Of a DNA stretch of 64,000 nt, positions 38,670 to 47,526 are shown piece by piece. The notes beneath the pieces are model-generated. The model was not told the origin of the DNA, made no database searches, and worked only from the letters and a program-made list of their open reading frames with translations. A program made the position numbers and the translations under genes. Source of the stretch: CAYLGY01 sp964383325 (GTDB lineage Bacteria; Pseudomonadota; Alphaproteobacteria; Rhizobiales; Rhizobiaceae). The DNA is taken from assembly GCA_964383325.1 (NCBI GenBank), contig CAYLGY010000002.1, forward strand, positions 37,095 to 101,094, in the 5' to 3' direction. Within the stretch, counting starts at the first letter, position 1; every line of letters starts with the position of its first letter.

Positions 38670-40055
38670 ATGATTCCAACGAACACCAGCACGCTGTCTA
38701 CACACTCCATTACCAATCGGATCACTGAACAGATCGCACCCGATTTCGAAAATGGCGACAAGACCACGAAAGACCAACTCGCAAGCCTGGAAAAAGAGGT
38801 TCGCAAGGAACTTTTTGAAAGCCTGAGCTTCAACTGTAATGCTGCAAACTATTTTGGCACTCGGAAAAGCACCTCGATCAGGGATTATGCTACGCTCAAG
38901 GTCATTCTGGAGAAACTCCGCACCGGCAGCGAAGAGGAAAAATTTCGCGCATACAGATATATGGATATCATTGCCGGCCATTTGAATGGTCAATACAGCA
39001 CCCCATCCCTGCAGATTGCACGATATTCTACGAAACAACTCGCATTGGAGCTTATTTCCAAGTCTCAAGAAAGAAGTAATGTAACTGACCACAATACTCC
39101 CTCGCTGAGTTCCTCCTTTCAATCTGAACTTCGCAAATGTTCAACTGTCGATATCTGGATGCTCTTCTATCTCGGCAAGCCGAATCTCACCACGCAGCAA
39201 TGGTATCTCGTGAAGGAAGAGTACGCCAATCGCGGACTCGAGGAATCCAATACGCTCAACAAGAAGGCCCTCGCAATTATCCGCGAATTCCTCGGCATTC
39301 AGCAATTTTCCTTCATGAACGAACGGATCGAACAACGAGACAGCAGGCAGACCCAATCCCTCAACGACAACCGACTGATCGAGGACATGATGGCGCCAGA
39401 GAGGGAGACGCTCAGTCGGCAGCCGCAACGGAGGCTGGCGCCGACGAATCAGGGCCAGCAAGGCATGAGTTATGGCCCGGTGTCGCTCCAGCCAAATCCA
39501 ACCGTGAGAGGCAATGACAACAATTCGGACCTTGAGCCGTGCATCCTCCAGCTTCCCCCCGGCAGCCAGGTCAGGCTCGACTGCCGGGACGTTCCCCTGG
39601 ACATGCTCATCAGGTCCATGTCGAACGGGCAATTGGAAGAATATGCGAAAACGCGGCCGTTCAATTCCGTACAACTGGATATCCAGTCGCTCAGCAATGA
39701 CTATTCAAGAAAGACGATCGTTACCTATAACTACACAGTTACCGAAAACGGGCCGCAAATGGAGTTGCTGGGCACACGTCAATGGGCCTTGCCTCCGCAC
39801 ATGCGCCAGATGCTGAATCTCCGGCCCATAAGTCTCCGAATGAATCTGCCCGGCACCACGATCAGGAACTTGCAATCCGTGACACAACGGACGGAGCAAA
39901 CCAATAATCACAATACCAATCAAAGCACGGTTACAAATAGAAGTACCCTGATTTCCGAGTCCAACAATTTGAACCAGATGAATTCGATGACACAACAGAA
40001 CCTGACCCAGCAAAGCAGTCAGAACCAGCCGACTTTTTACATCTTCCTCCCTTAG
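38670..40055 (+). CDS. Uncharacterised island protein A (family 1)
   Basis: 461 aa, not recognised. GAGG lies eight bases before ATG 38670, and the paralog at 42086 starts with the same MIPT...SITN, so this start is preferred over ATG 38652. The shared domain core (RDYATLKVILEKL...) is at residues 71-101, then DIWMLFYLG at 161-169. A Gln-rich linker (about 225-275), a probable beta-rich part (about 290-375, EPCILQLPPGSQV) and an Asn/Gln/Ser/Thr-rich tail follow. No signal peptide or membrane helix. The gene is AT-richer than gatC and has an unlike codon choice. It is followed after 91 bp by gene B. Confidence 0.85.
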   Translation: MIPTNTSTLSTHSITNRITEQIAPDFENGDKTTKDQLASLEKEVRKELFESLSFNCNAANYFGTRKSTSIRDYATLKVILEKLRTGSEEEKFRAYRYMDIIAGHLNGQYSTPSLQIARYSTKQLALELISKSQERSNVTDHNTPSLSSSFQSELRKCSTVDIWMLFYLGKPNLTTQQWYLVKEEYANRGLEESNTLNKKALAIIREFLGIQQFSFMNERIEQRDSRQTQSLNDNRLIEDMMAPERETLSRQPQRRLAPTNQGQQGMSYGPVSLQPNPTVRGNDNNSDLEPCILQLPPGSQVRLDCRDVPLDMLIRSMSNGQLEEYAKTRPFNSVQLDIQSLSNDYSRKTIVTYNYTVTENGPQMELLGTRQWALPPHMRQMLNLRPISLRMNLPGTTIRNLQSVTQRTEQTNNHNTNQSTVTNRSTLISESNNLNQMNSMTQQNLTQQSSQNQPTFYIFLP

Positions 40056-40146
40056 CAAATACCGTAACCCATTTAGGAACACTCGTGCCCGCCGCGTCTT
40101 TCGCGAAGCAGTGCGGCCGGTCTCGACTCCAGCAAAGGCAAGATCG

Positions 40147-41835
40147 ATGTCGATTCAACCGCGTAACAATGATCCCCGCTGTCAGAACCTCCACAACAAC
40201 ATCCCACCGCGGACGGCAAATGTCCGGCATGAATGGAGGCCGCTTTCCGAGCCAGAACTCGCCAACCAGAGTGCTGCTCACTATGAACTTCTTTTCGTAA
40301 GACCGCAGCAACTTCAGAGCACACCGTCGATGAATCTGATTGAAAGCATTTCCAGAAATCCCCGGAACATGCAGCAGGATATTCACGACTATGCTGTCAT
40401 CCGCACGATTTTTAATGCCTTGGAGGACACGAACCCCGGGCGGCGCGCTCTTGCAAGACAGTATATTGAACATATCGAGAATCGTCTGACTCAGGACGGA
40501 ACGAACTCTCCGATCCTTCGCCACGTCCGGAATTTCTGCACAACCTATGTGGCCAACAAGATCCGCACGATCCTCCAGAACCCGGAGATCGTGACGACCA
40601 ACCAGCTGAGATCGGTTCTGCGAGATCTCCCTGAGCCCACACTGCGCTATGCCAGGACGTACAGCGTTGGCGACATTGCAGAAAACATGATTGCCTCCCG
40701 GAAGCACGGACGGAAGGACGTCAAGACACTGTTGAGAATTTCCTTCGAGGATGCGCTCCAGTTTGCCAGAAACAGGGACCGGCTGACCAATACCACACAG
40801 AATACCGATAATCAGCCAACGAACATGTCACCGACATTGCAGAAGACTGTGCAGCTCGCGCAGCAACTTGGCAATGAGATGGTGCTGACGACGCAGATCG
40901 ATGACCTTACCGGAAACCGCGAGCAACGCTCCCGGCTCCAGCAGGATTTACCGACAGGCACCACCCATACCGTTCAGGACCGGATTGAGTCGGGCAGCAG
41001 CGTGAACCGCCAGCGCGAGACGGTAAATAGATCGGGAATGAACCCGTTTTCTGAATTAAGCCCGACCCGGCAATCGCAGAATGAGTATCTTCACGTGAAG
41101 GCATACGCTACTTCCGCACTTCTCGGGGAAAGCAACAATCGCGTGTCCATACCGGACATCGGCAATAATCCAAATGACCGGATGCTCGATTATGCCATCA
41201 TCGACGCCCTCTTTACCCTGTACCGCAGCAATGATCCCGGAATTGTGCGCCGGGCCTGCACGTGCATGAAGCAATTTGCCACCTGCCTGCAGGAGAAGAC
41301 ATATCTTGCGAGGCTCGCACCGATGCTTCAGAGCTATATCTCACACCAGATTGCGGAGGCCCTCTATCCTACAACGAATCAATCCGGCGAGAAGCCGCAA
41401 CTTGCACAACTCTTGATGAACTGGACCGGTTGCGATTTTCTGCTTGTCCGGCATTTCATGGACAAGCTCCCGGACACGGAGCGGAGCACCTTCAACCAGA
41501 TGAGCAAACTCGTCGATGTTCCGCTCGATCAGTTCGAGCCGCAGTCGATTTCGGATGACATTCTGGCAAGCGTCAGGCAACGCGAGGAGGCCTTGAAAGG
41601 CCGGCAGCCGGAAAGCAAGCCCCTGCTCCAACATCTGGTGACGTGCCTCTCCGAAGGGAAGAGCCCCGAACTCGAAGATTTCTCGAACAAGCACGAAACC
41701 AGCCGCAAGCGGACCCTGCAGGAAGTAAATCCGGAGGACAGGCCGGAAGACAACAACCGCACAAGGCGAAGGTTGAACATGGAGATCCGTCAGGATGATT
41801 CAACGTTGTTCGAGAAGGCTCCGGAAAAGGAATAG
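40147..41835 (+). CDS. Uncharacterised island protein B (family 2, two domain copies)
   Basis: 562 aa, not recognised. AAAGG is eight bases before ATG 40147. Two copies of the island domain are present: the 31-residue cores begin at residue 80 (HDYAVIRTIFNAL) and 347 (LDYAIIDALFTLY), and WTGCDF occurs at 426-431. A polar low-complexity linker (about 215-325) separates them. The tail has SRKRTLQE (519-526), NRTRRRLN and IRQDDSTLF (547-555). It is colinear with protein B' at 43863. No signal peptide, membrane segment or catalytic motif is visible; many aligned hydrophobic positions suggest helical bundles. Confidence 0.85.
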   Translation: MSIQPRNNDPRCQNLHNNIPPRTANVRHEWRPLSEPELANQSAAHYELLFVRPQQLQSTPSMNLIESISRNPRNMQQDIHDYAVIRTIFNALEDTNPGRRALARQYIEHIENRLTQDGTNSPILRHVRNFCTTYVANKIRTILQNPEIVTTNQLRSVLRDLPEPTLRYARTYSVGDIAENMIASRKHGRKDVKTLLRISFEDALQFARNRDRLTNTTQNTDNQPTNMSPTLQKTVQLAQQLGNEMVLTTQIDDLTGNREQRSRLQQDLPTGTTHTVQDRIESGSSVNRQRETVNRSGMNPFSELSPTRQSQNEYLHVKAYATSALLGESNNRVSIPDIGNNPNDRMLDYAIIDALFTLYRSNDPGIVRRACTCMKQFATCLQEKTYLARLAPMLQSYISHQIAEALYPTTNQSGEKPQLAQLLMNWTGCDFLLVRHFMDKLPDTERSTFNQMSKLVDVPLDQFEPQSISDDILASVRQREEALKGRQPESKPLLQHLVTCLSEGKSPELEDFSNKHETSRKRTLQEVNPEDRPEDNNRTRRRLNMEIRQDDSTLFEKAPEKE

Positions 41836-42085
41836 GCTGTAAAGTCGATTTTCCAGGCGGCGGGGGCGCATGCACGCCCTCGCAGCCTGCATCCGGCCGA
41901 GCACGCTACGCCGATTGCATACAAGTTTCTCGTGCGACTTTCGGGTTCAGGACGCCCCATCTGCCTCAAAAGGTACAGCAACGCCTTTCGTCATTCGTTA
42001 ATTGCAGAGCTATGCCTGATGCGACTCGTAATTGATACATCGCAAGATCGCACCGCATTCTGTATTTCTGAAAGGGGCACGAGCC
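41836..42085. other. Spacer between the two island modules
   Basis: 250 bp separating the first A-B pair from the second. The left third is GC-rich and the right part AT-rich, consistent with a promoter for the second pair. No repeat, hairpin with T-run or known box is recognised. Confidence 0.4.
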
Positions 42086-43741
42086 ATGATTCCGACAACA
42101 AGTACGAAGATTCCGACTTCCTCCATTACCAATCAAACCACCCCCCTCTCCCCGACTTTTCCGGATCTCGAGAATGGCGACAGCAATACCAAAGCCGCAC
42201 TTGCCCTTGAGATGCAGAACATTCGCAAGGAAGTCTTTGACGGAGAAACCTATTTATTGAACAGAGCCTACGATCTGGCAAACAAGAGATCCACGCCGAT
42301 CAAGGATTATGCGATTTTCAAGAGCATCCTTGATAATATTCGCAGCGGTACGCCGCGATCCCGATACCGCGCATATGAATGCCTTGAAATCATTCAGGCA
42401 AAGCTGCATAAACTCGACTATCGACGCTCCATCGGTTCCATCATGGAGTATTATGCGACGCGCTTGCTGACCCCCACCGACCAGAATTCTCGAAACAACA
42501 ATCAAACTGGCCTCAACACAATCGACAGCCGCTCCTCGTCAAGCACCCGCCTGCGGGAAGAGATTTCAAAACTCACCGACATCGATATCTGGTTTCTTTT
42601 TCACTTTGGAGACAAACACCTTTCCGAATTGCAGCAGGTCGCAATCGAGGAAGAGTTCCCCAAGCGGGGGTTCACGTCCTTGAATGTATCGCACCATAAG
42701 GCTCGCAAGGAACTTTCTTGCAGGATCAAGCAGCACCAGGAACCGTTCAAGACTTGGATGGTCCAGCAACAACTCGAACAGAGCCGCCAGCGCCTCAATG
42801 ACGAGACACTCATTTCTGGCCTGATCCGGCAAGACCCGGAGACGCAGACCGAGCAGAGAACCCTTCGGCAATCTCCCCTGACCTCCCTCCAGCAAGTCCA
42901 GACACAGCCCGTCATTCAACAGCAAATCGCGCCGGTCCCGCAGACTCAGACGGCACCGAATAATGACAAGATTTCGGAAATTCCGATTTGCATCTTTCCA
43001 ATCCCGCGCGGGACCTATGCCACGGTGAATGGCAAGAGGATGGAGATGAGCGACCTGATTGAGGCGATCGCGAACCGTGGTCTCGACAAGCTCGCCGCGT
43101 CGTTCCAGGACCGGATCCTGACATTGACTGTCAACATCCCGGACCGGGACAAGCAGGTGATGGAGGTCACGACCTATCTGTACCGGGCCACCGGCGGTAC
43201 TCCCGAGACCTTCCAGATCGGCACGCAACACATGCCGCTGGAAACGACCAGCGAGCCTTCCCCCAAGCGGACCCGGCTGAACACAGACAACCATCAGACC
43301 CACAATCTGAATTTTCTGCTTCCCGAGAGTGGCCGGAACAATGGCAACGATCTTTTTTCGCTCGAAGGGAGCCGTAGCAATACAGGCTTCCTCTCTGTTC
43401 CAGTCAACAATCTCAACAATCTCAACATTCTTAATATAATTCCGAACAGTTCTGAACAAAACGGAAGAAACAACAACAATAGCAATAATAACAATAATTA
43501 TAATAATAACAATAATAACAATAATAACAATAATTTTATCCAACCGAATTTGGTAAATACCATCAACAATAATCTGACTATCGCGCCAATCTATACAATC
43601 CAGGCTCCCACTATACATTATGTTGAGGGGAATTCGCCGGTCAATAACACTAATATCAATCAGAACAGCAATAATAATAATAACAATAACCCGAATATAA
43701 TCTTATTTCACGACGATAATGTTTCAATAGACTTCACCTGA
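42086..43741 (+). CDS. Uncharacterised island protein A' (family 1, Asn-rich)
   Basis: 551 aa, paralog of A. AAAGGGG lies eight bases before ATG 42086. The two are colinear: MIPTTST start, domain core at residues 73-103 (KDYAIFKSIL), DIWFLFHFG at 167-175, a Gln-rich linker, and a beta-like part beginning SEIPICIFPIPRGTYA. PKRTRLN near residue 395 resembles a monopartite nuclear localisation signal. Unlike A, it continues into an Asn-rich tail: about 25 residues near 460-484 are nearly all Asn, encoded by mixed AAT and AAC codons, and more Asn runs follow at the end. No known function. Confidence 0.85.
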   Translation: MIPTTSTKIPTSSITNQTTPLSPTFPDLENGDSNTKAALALEMQNIRKEVFDGETYLLNRAYDLANKRSTPIKDYAIFKSILDNIRSGTPRSRYRAYECLEIIQAKLHKLDYRRSIGSIMEYYATRLLTPTDQNSRNNNQTGLNTIDSRSSSSTRLREEISKLTDIDIWFLFHFGDKHLSELQQVAIEEEFPKRGFTSLNVSHHKARKELSCRIKQHQEPFKTWMVQQQLEQSRQRLNDETLISGLIRQDPETQTEQRTLRQSPLTSLQQVQTQPVIQQQIAPVPQTQTAPNNDKISEIPICIFPIPRGTYATVNGKRMEMSDLIEAIANRGLDKLAASFQDRILTLTVNIPDRDKQVMEVTTYLYRATGGTPETFQIGTQHMPLETTSEPSPKRTRLNTDNHQTHNLNFLLPESGRNNGNDLFSLEGSRSNTGFLSVPVNNLNNLNILNIIPNSSEQNGRNNNNSNNNNNYNNNNNNNNNNNFIQPNLVNTINNNLTIAPIYTIQAPTIHYVEGNSPVNNTNINQNSNNNNNNNPNIILFHDDNVSIDFT

Positions 43742-43862
43742 TTGCAATGCTTCAACATGTATCGAGGCTTAACAGGCAATGCGCAATCCATAAGCGTAAC
43801 GCCTAGCGTGCACATATCTCGAAGAGGTGACCGCGCTATCAAACTTGGACACAGGACGTATC

Positions 43863-45560
43863 ATGACTTACTTTCCCATGAGCACCAATAATCTACCGCA
43901 AGTTCAATCCAGAGATCCCTATTCAGGCAAGAGTCCCACAATCTTTGAAGTCAATTATGAATGGCTGAGTGGGAGCCGCAAGGAACTGGAGAAACTAAAA
44001 CCGATCATGAACTCCTGCCTGTATGATTCACCGAAGAGATATCCTAACGGAAAGCTGGACACTTCTCTTGTCGATAATATTTGCAAGATAGATAGAAACG
44101 ACAAGACCTACCCGCAGGATCTGCAGGATTACGCCCTTGTTCGCGCGATCTTTCATGGTCTCGAAGATCGTGACAACAATATCCGCAGTCTCGCAACTGA
44201 ATATCTTGGCCATATCCTCGAACAGCTGGAACGACAGAAGGGAAAATACCCGCTACTGCCACATATCCAGAACTATTGCACGAACCATGTACTCAGAAGA
44301 GTCGATACGCTGGGAAATGTGTCGGTCCTCACGGAGTCCGATCTGACCAAGCTGCTGAAGGACATCCCCGATCCAATCCTGGAACTGGCGCAGGTATACT
44401 GCATCCGGAATATTGCCAATGAAATAAAGACGTGCAAGCCAATTGGCAGAGCCTTGAAAGACCTCCTGAACGTTTCCTTCGCAACGGCCCTGAAACAACG
44501 CCAACGCACCGGTATACAGGGCAGGCAGGATACAAGAAAGCTGTTGCAAGAGGACACGCAAGAGACCCGGCAACTGGACAAGAATACGCATCAACCCTTG
44601 CCGCCGACCAACGCGCCGCAAAACAACCGATTCATCGTCAGGTTGAAGGATCCCAATGAGAATGCGCCGAACATTCCGACGGAGAAGGTGTGGAGGGTCG
44701 GCAATATCGAAGTCGATCAATATCAGAATACCAATCGGCGCCGTCCACTGATTGCATTCAACACTGTCCTGAACAACGTTCTTTACTCCGGCCGATTTGC
44801 AGGTGAAAGGGCTCGTGCGGATCTGGCCCTGTCGGGTGAAGGCAACCGGCTCTATTCAGTTCGCGGGCTCGGCAGTTCTCCGGACGAATTCATTCAGGAT
44901 TACGCGATGATCGACGCGTTGTTCTCGGCCTACCGAAGCAACGACCCGAAGCTTCTGACGCTTGCTTGCCGTCATCTGGATACACTGGCCTTGTGCCTGC
45001 AGGACAAGACCTATCTTCAGCAGGTCCAACCCATGCTGACCTACTATTTTGCCCATCAGGTGGATAGTTATCTGAAAGCACATCCTACGGATTCCTTTCT
45101 GACCGATCAGAAAATGGAGCAAGCCCTGATGCATTGGACTGGATGTGATTTCTGGTTTGCCTGGAAGCTTGCGAGCCCGATCATCGAGCATTGCGCGCCA
45201 ATAATGCCAAGGCAGATACACACCTTTACCCGGATGAGCCGCCATCTCGACATCACGCCGGACAAGTCAAACTCCGGGCTGGTTCCCGATGAGCTTCGCG
45301 CGATCGTCAAGGAACGGGAAAAGGTGCTGACGACGTTGAATTTCGACAGGGAGTTCATGAAGAAGAAGCTGTCCGGCGAACCCGAGACGGATGGTCAGGA
45401 ACCTCAGATCAGTTCCGTTCGACAACTTATCGGTCGCAAGCGAACGCTGCAGGAAATGCAGGAGAACCCGCAGACGGGAACTCCCGTCCAGCTGCCGCGG
45501 GACATGGTGATCCGTCAGGATGATTCCACCCTGTTCAACAAGAAGCCAGAGGAGGGCTAG
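43863..45560 (+). CDS. Uncharacterised island protein B' (family 2, two domain copies)
   Basis: 565 aa, paralog of B. AGGA is six bases before ATG 43863, which is preferred over GTG 43827. Domain cores begin at residue 88 (QDYALVRAIFHGL) and 345 (QDYAMIDALFSAY); WTGCDF is at 425-430, almost the same place as in B. The tail repeats the B pattern: GRKRTLQE, then IRQDDSTLF and an acidic end. The stop (45558-45560) is directly followed by the palindromic repeat and the second assembly gap, so anything immediately downstream could be missing. Confidence 0.85.
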   Translation: MTYFPMSTNNLPQVQSRDPYSGKSPTIFEVNYEWLSGSRKELEKLKPIMNSCLYDSPKRYPNGKLDTSLVDNICKIDRNDKTYPQDLQDYALVRAIFHGLEDRDNNIRSLATEYLGHILEQLERQKGKYPLLPHIQNYCTNHVLRRVDTLGNVSVLTESDLTKLLKDIPDPILELAQVYCIRNIANEIKTCKPIGRALKDLLNVSFATALKQRQRTGIQGRQDTRKLLQEDTQETRQLDKNTHQPLPPTNAPQNNRFIVRLKDPNENAPNIPTEKVWRVGNIEVDQYQNTNRRRPLIAFNTVLNNVLYSGRFAGERARADLALSGEGNRLYSVRGLGSSPDEFIQDYAMIDALFSAYRSNDPKLLTLACRHLDTLALCLQDKTYLQQVQPMLTYYFAHQVDSYLKAHPTDSFLTDQKMEQALMHWTGCDFWFAWKLASPIIEHCAPIMPRQIHTFTRMSRHLDITPDKSNSGLVPDELRAIVKEREKVLTTLNFDREFMKKKLSGEPETDGQEPQISSVRQLIGRKRTLQEMQENPQTGTPVQLPRDMVIRQDDSTLFNKKPEEG

Positions 45561-45740
45561 CGCATGATCCCGGAAAGTGGTNNNNNNNNNNNNNNNNNNN
45601 NNNNNNNNNNNNNNNNNNNNNNNNNNNNNNNNNNNNNNNNNNNNNNNNNNNNNNNNNNNNNNNNNNNNNNNNNNNNNNNNNCAACAGGAGATCTACATGA
45701 TCCCGGAAAGTGGTTGCCGCTTTCCGGGCCAGATCATGCG
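45561..45740. repeat. Palindromic repeat copies flanking the second gap
   Basis: The left side (45561-45581) begins CGCATGATCCCGGAAAGTGG and runs into N. The right side (45696-45740) is a full copy: CATGATCCCGGAAAG, then GTTGCCG and CTTTCCGGGCCAGATCATGCG. It is the same element as at 7494-7795 with slight changes. The number of copies in between is unknown. Confidence 0.88.
45582..45681. other. Assembly gap (100 N)
   Basis: Exactly 100 N inside another palindrome pair, immediately after the last full island gene. Its true length and content are unknown. Confidence 0.95.
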
Positions 45741-45783
45741 GGCAGCCGCCTGCGGGAAGCTGCGCTCGCTATCCGGCCGCAGG

Positions 45784-46494
45784 TCAGATCTCGATCGCAG
45801 AACCCTTTTCGGGAATGACGAGTTCGGTACCGCTGCCCTCGAGGCCGGCGGCAAATTTTCCTGCATCGGGATCGAGCAGGCCGAAAGTGGCGTAGTGACA
45901 GGGGATGACCTTGCGGAAGTTGAAGAATCGCCGGCAGGCGAGCGCAGCAACGGCGCCGCCCATGGTGAACCGGTCGCCAATCGGCACGATACCGATATCG
46001 GGCCGGTGCAATTCGGCAATCAGGGCCATGTCGCCGAAAATATCGGTATCGCCCATATGATAGATCGTGCGCTCGCCCGGAAGGTGCAGTACAAGTCCGC
46101 CGGGATTGCCGAGATAGAGATTCTGCCCGTTTTCCCCGGCGGTGGAGCTGGAGTGCAGGGCCTGGACGAAGGTAGTCGTGAAGCTGCCGCAATTGACCGT
46201 GCCGCCAAGATTTCCCGAGTTCGTCCGCTCGGCGCGCACGCCTTGACCGATCAGATGGCGGCAGATCTCGTGATTGGCGACCAGCATCGCATCCGTCTTG
46301 CGCAGGATGGCTACCGAATCGCCGATATGATCGTCATGGCCATGGGTCAGCAGGACATGCGTGACACCTTCGGCAGCTTCTTCCCAGCCGCCGTTCCAGC
46401 TTGGATTGCCCGACAGGAACGGGTCGATCAGGATCTTCGCGCCTTCCGTATCGATCCGAAACGCGGAATGGCCGTACCAGGTCAGTTTCAACAT
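45784..46494 (-). CDS. UPF0173 metal-dependent hydrolase (MBL fold)
   Basis: 236 aa. Metallo-beta-lactamase fold protein with the dinuclear-metal motif [12 protein letters not shown] (about residues 50-61), a downstream [11 protein letters not shown] and the terminal [10 protein letters not shown]. The start [12 protein letters not shown] is typical of UPF0173. ATG 46494 has AAGGAGA just upstream. I recall this gene near gatC in other rhizobia, which would make the 38.6-45.7 kb block an insertion between them. The physiological substrate is unknown. Confidence 0.9.
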   Translation of the reverse strand: MLKLTWYGHSAFRIDTEGAKILIDPFLSGNPSWNGGWEEAAEGVTHVLLTHGHDDHIGDSVAILRKTDAMLVANHEICRHLIGQGVRAERTNSGNLGGTVNCGSFTTTFVQALHSSSTAGENGQNLYLGNPGGLVLHLPGERTIYHMGDTDIFGDMALIAELHRPDIGIVPIGDRFTMGGAVAALACRRFFNFRKVIPCHYATFGLLDPDAGKFAAGLEGSGTELVIPEKGSAIEI

Positions 46495-46668
46495 GCATCT
46501 CTCCTTGTGAAGTGCCGCAGGATAGGTGACGAATTTTGCAAGGCAAGGGGAAGTGTGACAAGCGGTACAGCGGCAAGAGGACGGCCATGCTAGATGGATT
46601 GCTGACATGCATGGAGGCGGCGTTTTCCGCGTCGACGCTTCATGAGCCAGTATATGCGTTGAGGTCCC

Positions 46669-47526
46669 ATGGCACCCGTTTCAAATATCGGCACCTCCAG
46701 CCAGTTCCGTCTGCGGAACGAATCCGCTCCGAACCGGGAGACTTTCCTCGATCTGCGGAAGAACTACCGCTTTCCCGGTTCGCAGACCATGCGGCAGTGG
46801 AAGGATACCGCGCCCGATCAGGAATCGTCGCGCAAATATGGCGAAATCTTCCGGGCGGACCGGACGAGCCAGGCAGGCTTCCAGCGAATTGCGCGCATTG
46901 GTGACGGCACCACGCCCAATCATCATGATGACCGCGTCGCCATTGGTCTGATTCTCGAAGCCATCAATTCGAATTCCCTGCCCGTGAAACGCGCCGGGCT
47001 CGAATATATGCAGGCGCTTCTGTCGCAACCCATGACGCCGGAGAAGACGCAATTCGTCTATGATTCCATCGTCAATAATATCGTCAATTCGGTCGGCTGG
47101 ACGATCGAGGCGCAGCAGGATTTCCAATCCGGCCGGCAAATCCTGTCGCAGCTGGATTCGTTCAGCCTGATGATATTGCGCCAATACAATATCTATCCCA
47201 ATCTCGATCTGCCTAGCCTGCTGCAGGCCCGTCAGCTTTCCCAATCGGCCGTGGAAGGAACGTCGGGCCTCAATGATGTTCGGGCCTATCTGCACAGCCG
47301 CTTGGCGGGACTGCGGCCCACCGGGATTGAAAGCAGCCAGGGAGTGGAACCTCGGCGAACGGAGGTTGGCGAAACGCAGGATCCCTCCACGACGACTTCC
47401 TCGAGGCGTCCGGAGAATTTCCTCGACTATGAAGGCTTCGTGAATTTCCCCCGCTTCTCGATCCTGTTCAAGGGCGAACCGCTCTATTTCTCCTTTCTTG
47501 CCTCCTCCCCGCTGGTTCGCGTCTAG
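46669..47526 (+). CDS. Uncharacterised island protein E (distant relative of A and A')
   Basis: 285 aa, not recognised. GAGG is four bases before ATG 46669. One copy of the island domain can be seen: the core at residues 87-117 ([13 protein letters not shown]...) aligns without gaps to the six other copies, keeping the second Asp and the hydrophobic spacing but losing Tyr-Ala. A segment [14 protein letters not shown] (162-175) matches the DIWMLFYLG region in position. The C-terminus is hydrophobic but not clearly a membrane helix. GC is nearer to the chromosome than in A-B'. Confidence 0.75.
   Translation: MAPVSNIGTSSQFRLRNESAPNRETFLDLRKNYRFPGSQTMRQWKDTAPDQESSRKYGEIFRADRTSQAGFQRIARIGDGTTPNHHDDRVAIGLILEAINSNSLPVKRAGLEYMQALLSQPMTPEKTQFVYDSIVNNIVNSVGWTIEAQQDFQSGRQILSQLDSFSLMILRQYNIYPNLDLPSLLQARQLSQSAVEGTSGLNDVRAYLHSRLAGLRPTGIESSQGVEPRRTEVGETQDPSTTTSSRRPENFLDYEGFVNFPRFSILFKGEPLYFSFLASSPLVRV

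Noticed and set aside
42566..43618. A 350-codon minus-strand frame with an Ile/Val-rich, membrane-like N-terminus
   Set aside because: The hydrophobic part is the reverse complement of the Asn codons of A'. There is no ribosome-binding site or family support.
38670..45560. Eukaryotic contamination, suggested by polyAsn and NLS-like motifs
   Set aside because: All four genes are uninterrupted, have well-spaced bacterial ribosome-binding sites, are embedded between bacterial genes and include no introns.
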